Positions 1-7,222 are shown, counted from the first letter of the stretch. The stretch is DNA of 10,107 bases from Leptospiraceae bacterium (GCA_027485405.1 JAIXRB010000130.1:1-10107); one strand, 5' to 3'. The notes: generated by a model not told the origin, from the sequence alone. Numbers and translations: made by a program.

Positions 1-2
1 AT

Positions 3-2558
3 AAAGAACTTTTTTTTTTTTTTTTTCAAATTGAGACAACAAAGAAGCATAATCTAGAGCTAGAGCAGAAAATTGAGGAACGCACCCGAGAGCTTAAGAA
101 ATCGCGCAATGAAGTCGAGAAGCTGGCTGATTTCTCCCGGCGCATCAACGAAACCATTGACATCGAAGTCGTCCTTGATGAAATTCTAGAGTATTTCGAA
201 TCGGAATATAACCTGGAGAGCGTAGTCTTAAGCATTGTAGACAATGAAAGCAATGAACTGAAACCACTGCGTGCTCGCTACTTAAATGGAAGCAATGATC
301 CTCGAAGTGAATTTGTGCATAATTTGCGCGTTCCTCTGACAAAGGAGAGTGGGACTTTGTTTCGTACCTACCAACGCCAAAAACCTGTTTATTTTCGGCA
401 TAAATTCGACAAATACCATTTTCCAAACGAATTGGATCGAATCATAGTAAGTGAACTACAATTGGAGGCGTTTGGAAATGTGCCACTCATCGTTCAGAAC
501 CAAACCATAGGAATTCTATGGGTCAATTTTGGATCTGAGCTTCCAGGCTCCGAAGTACGCCGATCCTTGGAAAGATTCTGCCAGCAAATTGCTGGGGCAG
601 TATTCAATACAATTCTCCTTAATCGAGTGACTGTAGCTAGCAAAGAGATAGAGCAACTTTCAGACGTAACACGACGAGTAAACGAGGATGCCTCAAATAC
701 CGAAGCTGTTTTTAAATCGATTTTTGCATTTCTAGAGCAAATTTACGGAATTGACGCAATTCTCTTTTTGGCAGATGAGGATCGCAGATTTCTAATTCCA
801 AACCAGTTTTCGGAAAGTGGGAGTAAGGAGGATCTTAGCTTATTGTATGACCTCAAATTACCAATCTCGGATGAGGGAGGTGCAATCGCCCGTACCTTTT
901 TAAACAATCGTATGGACATATACAATAATTCACTCGGCGAGTTCGATACCGATTTCGATGAGCTCCTCTCAAGAAAGTTTAATGTGCTAAACTACGCACA
1001 TATTCCGCTAAATGTCAAAGGGGAAGTGATCGGTGTATTAAGTGCAGCTGGTAAGGATCGGCGAATGCAGTTTACTGAGCAGCTTGCTAGAAAGATTGAA
1101 CGATTTTGTACTCAGATAGCTGGAGCTGTGCAGGCTGCCTCGTTATTCGATCAGGTGAGGGATGCGCGCGAACGGGCAGAACGGATCGCAATAGAATTGA
1201 CCGAGCTGAACGAGTTCAGTCGCGAAATGAATGCCTCCCTTGACCTCGATGAGATATTTGATCGTATATTTGGTTTTCTAACTAGGGGTACGGACATTGA
1301 TACTATTTGGTTACAGCTTGTGGACCAGGCTCAGAATGAACTTTATACATATTGGGGCAAGCATCCGAATGAAGATTGGATAGGACTACGGCGAGACCAG
1401 CTATTGAGCGCAGAGGAGTTGGCGAGTCGAAGTAAGGGCTTTGCTTTCTTCTACAACCTGCGAGTTCCGCTGGACAGGAGAGGTGGCTCACTTGCTGAAA
1501 CTTACAGGCGCAAAGTGCCCCTTTATATTCCAGATGTCTACAATGTCGGGAAGCGTCTCATTACAAATGCGCTAGACGGTGAAGAATATCCCATCACCGC
1601 TCTCGACTATCGCATCAACTCTATGGGCGAAATCAAATCCTTGCTCCAAACTCCATTGATCTTGGAAGACAAGGTGATCGGTATTCTGAACCTATCACGC
1701 TACCAGCACAAATTCATACTAACGCCTGGGATGATCGACCGCATACTAGCCGCGAGTGCGCAGATGACCGGAGCCTTGCACAATGCGATCTTGATGAAGC
1801 GAATTGATGAAGAAAGAGGGCGAGCGGAACAGGCTCGGGCCGAATCGGATCTTTTGCTTACAAATATACTTCCTCGAGAAACCGCCACTGAACTCAAAAT
1901 GGAAGGCAAAGTCCAACCAAAATCGTATAACAGCGTTTCAGTCCTCTTCACAGATTTCGTAGGTTTTACAAAGTTCAGCCAATCGCTCACAGCAGATCGA
2001 TTGGTTCAGGAACTCGATGGATGCTTCTCACAATTCGACGAAATCGTTCGTAGGCAGAACCTGGAAAAGCTAAAGACAATCGGCGATTCCTACATGTGTG
2101 CGGGCGGTTTGCCTCGTTCTAATCATACTCATGCTGTGGATGTTTGTCTTGCGGCTTTAGAAATACTTTCCTTTTGCATGCAGACTACTGCATTGAAGGC
2201 GTCTCAAGACGAAGAGTTCTGGAAAATTCGTATCGGCATTCACAGTGGACCCGTTACCGCTGGGGTTATCGGCAACACGAAATTCGCATATGATATTTGG
2301 GGCGATACAGTAAATACAGCCTCCCGAATGGAATCTTATGGAGTTGCTGATCGAATCAATCTTTCGACTGACACTTATGAAAAGGTGAAAGACTTTTTCA
2401 CTTGCGAATACCGTGGATCAATCAATGTGAAAGGAAAAGGAGAAATGGAAATGTATTTTTTAGATCGCATACGTCCTGAACTTTCATTGGATAAGGATGG
2501 ATTCCGACCCAATGGCACATTCGAGAAGTTAAGAGCTGAGCTTGAGGCTTCGACTTAA
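3..2558 (+). CDS. GAF-domain class III adenylate/guanylate cyclase, 5' partial
   Basis: This is probably a cytoplasmic signalling enzyme making cAMP from ATP under control of GAF sensor domains. The frame is open from the left edge to TAA at 2556-2558, so the N-terminus is missing. A GTG at 315 falls inside the first GAF domain and is not the true start. Seen in order: a charged coiled coil (about 54-134), GAF1 (about 135-615), GAF2 (about 650-1140), GAF3 (about 1210-1800), a short helical linker, then the cyclase domain (about 1855-2475). The catalytic domain looks complete: metal Asp in FTDFVGFT (codon 1953) and GDSYM (2085), Lys at 2073 and Asp at 2292 in the positions that select adenine, and Asn 2313 and Arg 2325 for transition-state stabilisation. 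The Lys/Asp pair fits class IIIa adenylate cyclases. The six Phe encoded by the T-run at 10-26 do not fit a coiled coil. A 7TM or other sensor further upstream is likely but unseen. Base composition is more GC-rich than the genes to its right. Confidence 0.9.
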   Translation, partial: KELFFFFFQIETTKKHNLELEQKIEERTRELKKSRNEVEKLADFSRRINETIDIEVVLDEILEYFESEYNLESVVLSIVDNESNELKPLRARYLNGSNDPRSEFVHNLRVPLTKESGTLFRTYQRQKPVYFRHKFDKYHFPNELDRIIVSELQLEAFGNVPLIVQNQTIGILWVNFGSELPGSEVRRSLERFCQQIAGAVFNTILLNRVTVASKEIEQLSDVTRRVNEDASNTEAVFKSIFAFLEQIYGIDAILFLADEDRRFLIPNQFSESGSKEDLSLLYDLKLPISDEGGAIARTFLNNRMDIYNNSLGEFDTDFDELLSRKFNVLNYAHIPLNVKGEVIGVLSAAGKDRRMQFTEQLARKIERFCTQIAGAVQAASLFDQVRDARERAERIAIELTELNEFSREMNASLDLDEIFDRIFGFLTRGTDIDTIWLQLVDQAQNELYTYWGKHPNEDWIGLRRDQLLSAEELASRSKGFAFFYNLRVPLDRRGGSLAETYRRKVPLYIPDVYNVGKRLITNALDGEEYPITALDYRINSMGEIKSLLQTPLILEDKVIGILNLSRYQHKFILTPGMIDRILAASAQMTGALHNAILMKRIDEERGRAEQARAESDLLLTNILPRETATELKMEGKVQPKSYNSVSVLFTDFVGFTKFSQSLTADRLVQELDGCFSQFDEIVRRQNLEKLKTIGDSYMCAGGLPRSNHTHAVDVCLAALEILSFCMQTTALKASQDEEFWKIRIGIHSGPVTAGVIGNTKFAYDIWGDTVNTASRMESYGVADRINLSTDTYEKVKDFFTCEYRGSINVKGKGEMEMYFLDRIRPELSLDKDGFRPNGTFEKLRAELEAST
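10..26. repeat. 17-base poly-T run at left edge
   Basis: Seventeen consecutive T lie nine bases from the left end, inside the open frame of the cyclase gene, where they would encode a run of Phe just before a coiled coil. This is unlikely as real protein sequence. It mirrors the poly-A run at the right end, so an assembly or end artefact is the simplest reading. Confidence 0.8.
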
Positions 2559-2566
2559 ATTTAGTT

Positions 2567-2600
2567 AGGAGAAATTAATTTAATGAATAACATTCAGTAG
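2567..2600 (+). other. Shine-Dalgarno plus five-codon aborted ORF, probable original start of the small cyclase
   Basis: AGGAG at 2567-2571 is followed 11 bases later by ATG (2583), and the frame ends at TAG 2598-2600 after MNNIQ. Past the stop, the same frame gives ENISESLMY, another stop, then LSVPVRSLSDVPVN and a stop. The cyclase domain then resumes in another frame. This looks like the remains of a real N-terminus with two or three lesions, though a chance ribosome site cannot be excluded. Confidence 0.35.
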
Positions 2601-2698
2601 GAAAATATTTCAGAAAGTTTAATGTACTAATTGAGCGTTCCTGTTAGAAGTTTATCTGACGTCCCAGTGAACTAAATAGCGAATCAAGAGATCTTTGT

Positions 2699-3226
2699 AT
2701 GATGTTTTTTGACATCTGCGACTTTACGGCTTTCTCGGAAAAGCGCGATCCGGAAGAAATCGTTAATTATTTAAATTCTGTGTTTGAATTTATTATCGAA
2801 ATTATCAACAAGCATGGCGGTATAATTAATAAGTTTCTAGGTGACGGATTTATGGCTGTCTTTGGAGCTCCTCTAAGTAGTAGGGAAGATGCACAGAACG
2901 CAGTAAATGCGAGTCTTGAAATTCTAAAAAAATTAGAAGACCTCGAATCAAAGAAATTGATTCTTTCTACAATAATAGGCATAGGACTTCACGCAGGTGT
3001 CGCCGTAACAGGCAATGTTGGATCTTCTCTCAGAAAGGAATATACTATCATTGGCGATGTAGTAAACCTAGCATCGAGAATAGAACAATTGAACAAACAG
3101 TTTAATTCTCAAATTTTGATGTCATCAGATGTGTATGTTCGTTTATCGCAAAAATTAGGCGAAGATTTAGGTGAGGTCAAGGTAAAAGGGCGCGAGGAAC
3201 CCATAAAAATATTTAAACTGGCATAA
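2699..3226 (+). CDS. stand-alone class III nucleotide cyclase catalytic domain, N-terminally eroded
   Basis: This is a single cyclase catalytic domain of 175 residues with no sensor domain. Metal-binding Asp residues are present in FFDICDFT (codon 2711) and LGDGFM (2843). The adenine-selecting Lys is at 2831, the partner position is Thr (3044), and Asn 3065 and Arg 3077 are present. Lys/Thr is the class IIIb pattern, so adenylate cyclase activity is likely if the domain folds. The ATG at 2699 begins only four codons before the first catalytic Asp, which clips the first strand of the fold. The same frame stays open back to the TGA at 2657 and reads ESRDLC just before the ATG, which continues the domain but contains no start codon. 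A purine-rich AAGAG at 2686-2690 could be a weak ribosome site for 2699. A better one (AGGAG, 2567-2571) serves an ATG at 2583 whose frame stops after five codons. The gene may therefore be a decaying pseudogene. It lies 140 bases after the larger cyclase on the same strand. Confidence 0.75.
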   Translation: MMFFDICDFTAFSEKRDPEEIVNYLNSVFEFIIEIINKHGGIINKFLGDGFMAVFGAPLSSREDAQNAVNASLEILKKLEDLESKKLILSTIIGIGLHAGVAVTGNVGSSLRKEYTIIGDVVNLASRIEQLNKQFNSQILMSSDVYVRLSQKLGEDLGEVKVKGREEPIKIFKLA

Positions 3227-3382
3227 TTATGATTACTTTTTAGGAATTTTTTTTGCCATTGAGCAAAATCAAACGACATCTCGAGCATTTAGTCACGACT
3301 TTGTGAGCAACGATTTGATGATTAAAAATACTAAACCGAAGCAAATATAGATTTTTCTGCAGTTGAAATGTAAAAATAAATC

Positions 3383-3946
3383 TTATTTTGGATCAATGCG
3401 GTTAATTTTAGAGCCCTGTAACCCCAATCCAGCCATTAGACCTTTTTGTCCAAAAATGTAGGCATAAATGCCTGGATGTCCAGTGGTAGTCGAGACTGAT
3501 CTTGCCCTTCCTTGGTCAATTATAACCACACTTGGTCCCAGACCAATTTCCCAACCTTGGCTATTTTCAAGATACAAAACTGAAATATCGTCCATAAAAA
3601 ACAAAACATAGCTGAAGGATTGTACTCCCGCTTGCAGTCCGTAAGAGCCAGCCACGATGTTATAAACACCGTCTGCTTTACCGTCTTTAAAGAAAATACC
3701 ATCGGTTCCGAATTGGGCACCGAACATAAATCCCGCCTTTAAAATGTTAGGAAAAACTAATATTTCTTTAGCCTGCTTAGCCAATTGTTCAGTTTCTTGA
3801 TTTATAGCAAAAAGATTTAGCAAGGTCGCTCTGGATTCCCGAATGACTTCAGAGTCAGAGCTTAATGACTTTTTTTCTGTGGATTGACAAACTAAGAATA
3901 TCGATAGTAATCCTGCAGGTAAAAAAAAACGAATAACCTTAAACAT
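3383..3946 (-). CDS. SYLF-domain (Ysc84/DUF500) lipid-binding lipoprotein
   Basis: The protein has 187 residues. A positively charged and hydrophobic N-terminus (MFKVIRFFLP...) ends in FLVC with Cys20, a loose spirochaete-type lipobox, so it is probably lipidated and exported. From about residue 60 it matches the SYLF pattern known from bacterial DUF500 and yeast Ysc84 proteins: ILVFPNILKAGFMFGAQFG, an AGSYGLQAGVQS segment, FFMDD, GWEIGLGPSVVI, and a C-terminal KGLMAGLGLQGSKI. SYLF domains bind phosphoinositides in eukaryotes; the bacterial role is poorly known. The start is well supported: AAGGA lies six bases before the ATG (reverse strand, about 3953-3957). The gene converges on the small cyclase, ending 156 bases from it, and diverges from the UbiA-like gene across a 264-base region that holds a perfect inverted repeat. 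Confidence 0.85.
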   Translation of the reverse strand: MFKVIRFFLPAGLLSIFLVCQSTEKKSLSSDSEVIRESRATLLNLFAINQETEQLAKQAKEILVFPNILKAGFMFGAQFGTDGIFFKDGKADGVYNIVAGSYGLQAGVQSFSYVLFFMDDISVLYLENSQGWEIGLGPSVVIIDQGRARSVSTTTGHPGIYAYIFGQKGLMAGLGLQGSKINRIDPK

Positions 3947-3977
3947 GTATCGTCCTTGTGGTTCCTTTAAAAAAAAT

Positions 3978-4007
3978 GGTATAGGTTCATATGAGTATAG
4001 CTATCAA
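3978..4007 (-). promoter_or_regulatory. candidate sigma70-like promoter for the SYLF lipoprotein gene
   Basis: On the minus strand TTGATA (4002-4007) and TATACC (3978-3983) are separated by 18 bases, and the ATG is 32 bases past the -10 box. An overlapping alternative -10, TATACT, lies nearby. The match is by eye only, in AT-rich DNA. Confidence 0.3.
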
Positions 4008-4022
4008 CTTCAATTTTTGTCT

Positions 4023-4057
4023 AGAATGTTTTATACACGAATTGTATAAAACATTCT
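4023..4057. promoter_or_regulatory. perfect 15-bp inverted repeat, candidate operator between divergent genes
   Basis: AGAATGTTTTATACA (4023-4037) and its exact reverse complement (4043-4057) flank the five bases CGAAT. It lies 77 bases upstream of the SYLF gene start and 154 bases upstream of the UbiA-like gene start, just behind the candidate -35 of the SYLF gene. Neither gene ends here, and there is no T-tract as in an intrinsic terminator. A site for a dimeric repressor or activator is the best reading; a structured 5' leader of the UbiA-like transcript is an alternative. Confidence 0.55.
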
Positions 4058-4210
4058 TAAAATGAATAAAATTAATAGTTTGGATTAAAGTTTGATGTCA
4101 GAAAGGTTTCAATTGCAGAATTTAATCATTTGATAATCTTTAAAAAAAGAAAATCAGCTAAGTATAAAATAATCGCATTATCAACGTATTATCATGAACA
4201 ACATAAGTAA

Positions 4211-5038
4211 ATGAAAGCCAAAGAATGTATTTTATTGTCTTTCTTTTTTCTAGGTGGAGATGTAATCATTGCTATGTTTGCTAACCTTGGAGTCCTAACT
4301 TATGCTTTCCAATGGATTCCGAGGCGAATTGATTTTATACTCCTTGGAACTACGGTGCTAGGAATTTATATTCTAGATAGGTCTTATGATTCTATGAAAG
4401 AACCTGAAATTGAGAGAACAGTTCGAGGCCAGTTTTATGAAAACAAAACAAAGTACTTAATTCCCGCTGGTTTTGCTATTCTTCTTTTTTCTTTCGTGTT
4501 AGCTTTGATTTCTTATGAACTAAAATTCTTATTGGGTGGCATTGCAATTGGAGTTTCCGTTTCGATATATCTACTGTTCCATTACTTTTTTAAGGGTTTG
4601 CTTTTTCCAAAGGAAGTATTAATCGCATTTCTTTACACGATCGCTGTTTCCTATCCTATTTATTTTTTTAGACCAATAGTGAACGAAACAGAAGTTCTTG
4701 TATATCTTCTATTTTTCCTTTCAATTTTGAGTGAGGTACTTTTGCTCTCTATTGAAGATATAGAGTGGGATATAAAACATGAACAGCCAACTATTACTAG
4801 TTGGTTAGGGAAAAATAAGACCAAACATGTAATTAAATTTTTACTTATAGTTGGATTTCTTCTATCCCTCTTACTCGCCTTTTCAGGGGACCGGCTCTTG
4901 AAAGTAGGCATTGGATATACTATTTACTTTCTACTCCTAGGACAAATTCCGAAAATATTCTCATGTGTTTCATTAGCGGTTCGAAAAGTGACATTGGAAC
5001 TAAGTTATTTGCCATTTCTTATTTACTACTTTCTTTAA
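4211..5038 (+). CDS. polytopic membrane protein, UbiA prenyltransferase-like
   Basis: The protein has 275 residues, very hydrophobic, with about seven to nine membrane segments and a low-GC sequence. Features seen that recall UbiA-like proteins: a first conserved loop ILDRSYDSMKEPE (about residues 54-66), where UbiA enzymes carry an Asp-rich prenyl-diphosphate site, followed by basic residues; PKEVLIAFLYTIAVSYPI (about 137-154); and a second polar loop SIEDIEWDIKHEQPT (about 180-194) matching the position of the second Asp motif. The canonical NDxxDxxxD and DxxxD motifs are not intact, so enzymatic function is uncertain and the family call rests on overall pattern. The start is fixed by a TAA immediately upstream in frame. 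No strong ribosome site is seen. A six-codon ORF (MNNISK, 4194-4214) ends at a TGA that overlaps the ATG as ATGA, so translational coupling is possible. Copy 1 of the dispersed repeat begins 32 bases after the stop. Confidence 0.5.
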   Translation: MKAKECILLSFFFLGGDVIIAMFANLGVLTYAFQWIPRRIDFILLGTTVLGIYILDRSYDSMKEPEIERTVRGQFYENKTKYLIPAGFAILLFSFVLALISYELKFLLGGIAIGVSVSIYLLFHYFFKGLLFPKEVLIAFLYTIAVSYPIYFFRPIVNETEVLVYLLFFLSILSEVLLLSIEDIEWDIKHEQPTITSWLGKNKTKHVIKFLLIVGFLLSLLLAFSGDRLLKVGIGYTIYFLLLGQIPKIFSCVSLAVRKVTLELSYLPFLIYYFL

Positions 5039-5070
5039 ATCAGAACCAGATAAATAGATTCACTTTTAAT

Positions 5071-5180
5071 ACGACTGGCTTCCTATAATGGACATTGTGT
5101 CACGAATTTGGAGCAACCATTCTGGATTTGGGGGCTGGATCTTGGAAAAACCCTTACCATTTTCCTGAGTGGTTAAATGG
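5071..5180 (+). repeat. ~110-bp dispersed repeat, copy 1
   Basis: First of three similar same-orientation copies. Shared landmarks are a TTCCT box at 5080-5084, TATAATGGACATTGTGTC, the identical 16-base core GATCTTGGAAAAACCC at 5138-5153, and a second TTCCT at 5162-5166. It ends in GTTAAAT. Possible short stems are TTGT/GCAA (5095-5098 with 5113-5116), CCA/TGG around 5117-5131, and GGG/CCC around the core. It follows the UbiA-like gene by 32 bases. Its nature is unknown. Confidence 0.85.
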
Positions 5181-5195
5181 ACGAAAAAACTCTTT

Positions 5196-5580
5196 TTAAT
5201 AAAAGTTGTCTGCATATACATATTGATGGTAGCCTTGACCTAAGTGATCACCAACGATATTGAAATAACATTCATCTCCCCCTCCGAAGGGCGTGATAAT
5301 TAGTGGAGACGTGATGGTAATTTTTTGAATATTCCAACCGCTCGGCAAAGAAACATCTGTGGTCGGCGATCCACTTTCTGTGGCATGCATCACATATAAA
5401 TTGCCCTTGCCATCTGACAATTGATAAATGCTATCCTCGAATTGCAGGGCTTGGCATTTCTTTATTGGTTTAATCGCTAGAAATCCGTTATCTGGTTTAA
5501 GTATATTGGTTCGGCAAGTTCAACTCTACGAACGGGCTGTCTAACGGAGATGAAGTGCAGCCATTTGTTATCTTTTTAAC
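5196..5580 (-). pseudogene. frameshifted, 5'-truncated remnant of an unidentified gene
   Basis: On the minus strand a frame starting right after a TAG (5581-5583) reads VKKITNGCTSSPLDSP, then FVELNLPNQY, and stops. A second frame, open from 5519 to TAA at 5196-5198, continues with LKPDNGFLAIKPIKKC and later GNLYVMHATESGSPTTDV, LPSGWNIQKITI, and TPFGGGDECYFNIVGDHL. Skipping one base near 5501-5506 joins the two frames into one plausible protein of about 125 residues. The second part has the balanced composition of a real folded domain, which I do not recognise. No ATG, GTG or TTG begins the joined frame; a TTG at 5418-5420 is only an internal option. The remnant starts directly after the lipoprotein gene on the same strand and ends just before repeat copy 1. 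A single-base sequencing error could account for the shift but not for the missing start. Confidence 0.6.
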
Positions 5581-5588
5581 CTAGACAA

Positions 5589-6905
5589 TCACCTGTTCAC
5601 CTGCATGGCATTATCCAAGGCAATGGTAACAGGCTGGAGGAGTGTAGGCGATGGTGCGGTGTAACGCACGCCGGCAAATGGATTTGGTCCTGGACCTCCT
5701 GGATTATACAGAGCCCGGTATCCACCTGCCAGTCCCGGCATCTCTAAGAAGGTAATATTCCGAGCCGCCGCTTCATCTCCACTTAGAATGATGTCAATGT
5801 AATTATCCAGATCTTCTGAGTAGCAGTCATCATAAAAGACATTCGTTGAGTCAGATTTTAATCCCAAGTCAGACAGACCCAGAATTCGGAGCGAACCACC
5901 AGAAACAGTATAATCAATGCCAACTTTGTCCATGATTACCGTAGATCCGCTAGATCCCATAACCCGAAGACGAAAAAACTTTTCGAAATCGGTAGGACGA
6001 ACTCCACGCACACCGTCGGGTGAAAAACCACCGGTAGTCAGCATTCGAAGCCGGAATTTAGCCGAAGTCCCATAGAGGGAAACCTCATCATTTGGTATCA
6101 CACCCTGAGAAAGATTAGTAATAGTAACGCCCCCCTCCCCTTTGGGAGTCTGATTGACAAAGTTCAACTTGGCTCCGACCAGGGTTGGGCCACTAGCATA
6201 ACCACTCTTATCTGTGGTCCATGACAATCCAACGGCAGATTTTTCGCCTGTGGGCCCGACTAACGTCACTGGTGTAGCAGTCTCAACAATATCGATCCGG
6301 ACCGGAAACTCTGCGCCGGACTCTCCTGAAATTCCCCTGTTGCCAAATTGCCCAAAAACAACAATCACATTACGCTCATTTAATTCCCAGTTTGGAACCA
6401 TTCCGGCAGCCTTAGGGAAAACCACCCGACCGGTATTGAGAGTAAATTTAAAAGCGGCCGGATCAACAGTGTCTGTCCTAACCGGCCAACTAAAAACAAT
6501 TGGTAAGCCATCATCATAGGCAATGGTAGATCCAGGACTAATCTTGTACGCAAACGAAATAATAGAACTCAATGCCGCACTCGTGCGCTGACTAGGCGTC
6601 CGGCCAGCTTCACACTGAGGAGAAGAGTCCCAGGCACCACCAGCATCACGCACTGTTTGTTCATCAAGAGAGGGGAGACCAATGATTCCATCAAAACCCA
6701 TTCCGGCAGACAATATTTTTGGCTCCGTTGACCAATAGTCGGCTGACTGAAGACGCCCGTCAAAAAGCTGGGAAAAATTATTGGATTGAATTATAGTCGG
6801 TATAAGCAGGAAAAGTGGGATTCCATTCGAATTCCCTGTGTCCTTTTTTTTAAAACAAGAAATGCACAGAGTTAAAACAAAGCCGATTGTTAATAATGAA
6901 CGCAT
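5589..6905 (-). CDS. large putative lipoprotein of unknown function
   Basis: The ATG at 6905 gives 438 residues and is preferred because GAAGG lies eight bases upstream and the protein then begins directly with a signal peptide, MRSLLTIGFVLTLCIS, and Cys17 (lipobox LCISC, typical of spirochaetes). A GTG at 6989 would add 28 residues and bury the signal peptide, so it is unlikely. The mature part is soluble, rich in Gly, Ser, Thr, Pro and beta-prone stretches, with segments such as FKFTLNTGRVVFP, NVIVVFGQFGNRG and KFRLRMLTTGGFSPDGV. The C-terminal half includes an acidic YDDCYSEDLDNYIDI segment. I recognise no catalytic motif. It is probably outer-membrane or surface attached, which is inference from the lipobox. 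The gene is visibly more GC-rich than the AT-rich genes on either side and lies between repeat copies 1 and 2, both of which suggest separate acquisition. It is followed at once by the frameshifted remnant. Confidence 0.8.
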   Translation of the reverse strand: MRSLLTIGFVLTLCISCFKKKDTGNSNGIPLFLLIPTIIQSNNFSQLFDGRLQSADYWSTEPKILSAGMGFDGIIGLPSLDEQTVRDAGGAWDSSPQCEAGRTPSQRTSAALSSIISFAYKISPGSTIAYDDGLPIVFSWPVRTDTVDPAAFKFTLNTGRVVFPKAAGMVPNWELNERNVIVVFGQFGNRGISGESGAEFPVRIDIVETATPVTLVGPTGEKSAVGLSWTTDKSGYASGPTLVGAKLNFVNQTPKGEGGVTITNLSQGVIPNDEVSLYGTSAKFRLRMLTTGGFSPDGVRGVRPTDFEKFFRLRVMGSSGSTVIMDKVGIDYTVSGGSLRILGLSDLGLKSDSTNVFYDDCYSEDLDNYIDIILSGDEAAARNITFLEMPGLAGGYRALYNPGGPGPNPFAGVRYTAPSPTLLQPVTIALDNAMQVNR

Positions 6906-6931
6906 GAAATTAACCTTCGCACCCATGTGCC

Positions 6932-6969
6932 GCACAACGATTCGATTGCGACCAACAATCTCATTGTGC
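6932..6969 (-). promoter_or_regulatory. imperfect hairpin in the leader of the large lipoprotein gene
   Basis: GCACAA (6932-6937) pairs with TTGTGC (6964-6969), and GATTG (6944-6948) pairs with CAATC (6956-6960), with a three-base bulge and a seven-base loop. In minus-strand RNA the single C/A mismatch becomes a G-U pair, giving about 14 pairs. The stem base is 26 bases before the ATG at 6905, so it does not cover the ribosome site. It may be a leader structure or a protein-binding site. Confidence 0.35.
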
Positions 6970-7030
6970 ACATCTAAAAACAAAGTCACAAATCGACAAT
7001 TATTTTATAAAAAATTTATTCGCCTTTAAG

Positions 7031-7140
7031 CCGACTAATTTCCTATAATGGGCATTGTGTCGCGCAGACGAAACAACCATCCTGAGAATGGTAGACCGGA
7101 TCTTGGAAAAACCCGGACCTACTTCCTAAGTGGTAAATAA
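7031..7140 (+). repeat. ~110-bp dispersed repeat, copy 2
   Basis: Second copy. TTCCT boxes are at 7040-7044 and 7123-7127, and the core GATCTTGGAAAAACCC is at 7099-7114. TATAATGGGCATTGTGTCG matches copy 1 closely. Local stems are clearest here: ACCAT (7076-7080) with ATGGT (7088-7092), TTGT (7055-7058) with ACAA (7073-7076), and CCGG with CCGG plus GGT with ACC enclosing the core. It lies between the divergent large lipoprotein gene and the 83-residue ORF. Confidence 0.85.
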
Positions 7141-7222
7141 AAGATATACAAATAGAAATTCATTTTCAAAATTACGAGAAGATTAAAACAAGGATTTCAT
7201 AGTATTCATCATTACTACCAAT

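Noticed and set aside
972..2630. Near-identical 19-base words at 972-990 and 2612-2630 (one mismatch)
   Set aside because: Flanking sequence does not align, one copy is plain coding sequence, and the words are AT-rich; probably chance.
3227..3382. Terminator between the convergent small cyclase and SYLF genes
   Set aside because: Only a four-pair TCAC/GTGA stem was found, without a following T-tract in either direction.
4023..4057. Inverted repeat as an intrinsic terminator
   Set aside because: Both flanking genes point away from it, and no run of T follows the stem.
6214..6519. 101-codon plus-strand ORF opposite the large lipoprotein gene
   Set aside because: It lies wholly within a well-supported gene with signal peptide and ribosome site; its protein has no convincing features.
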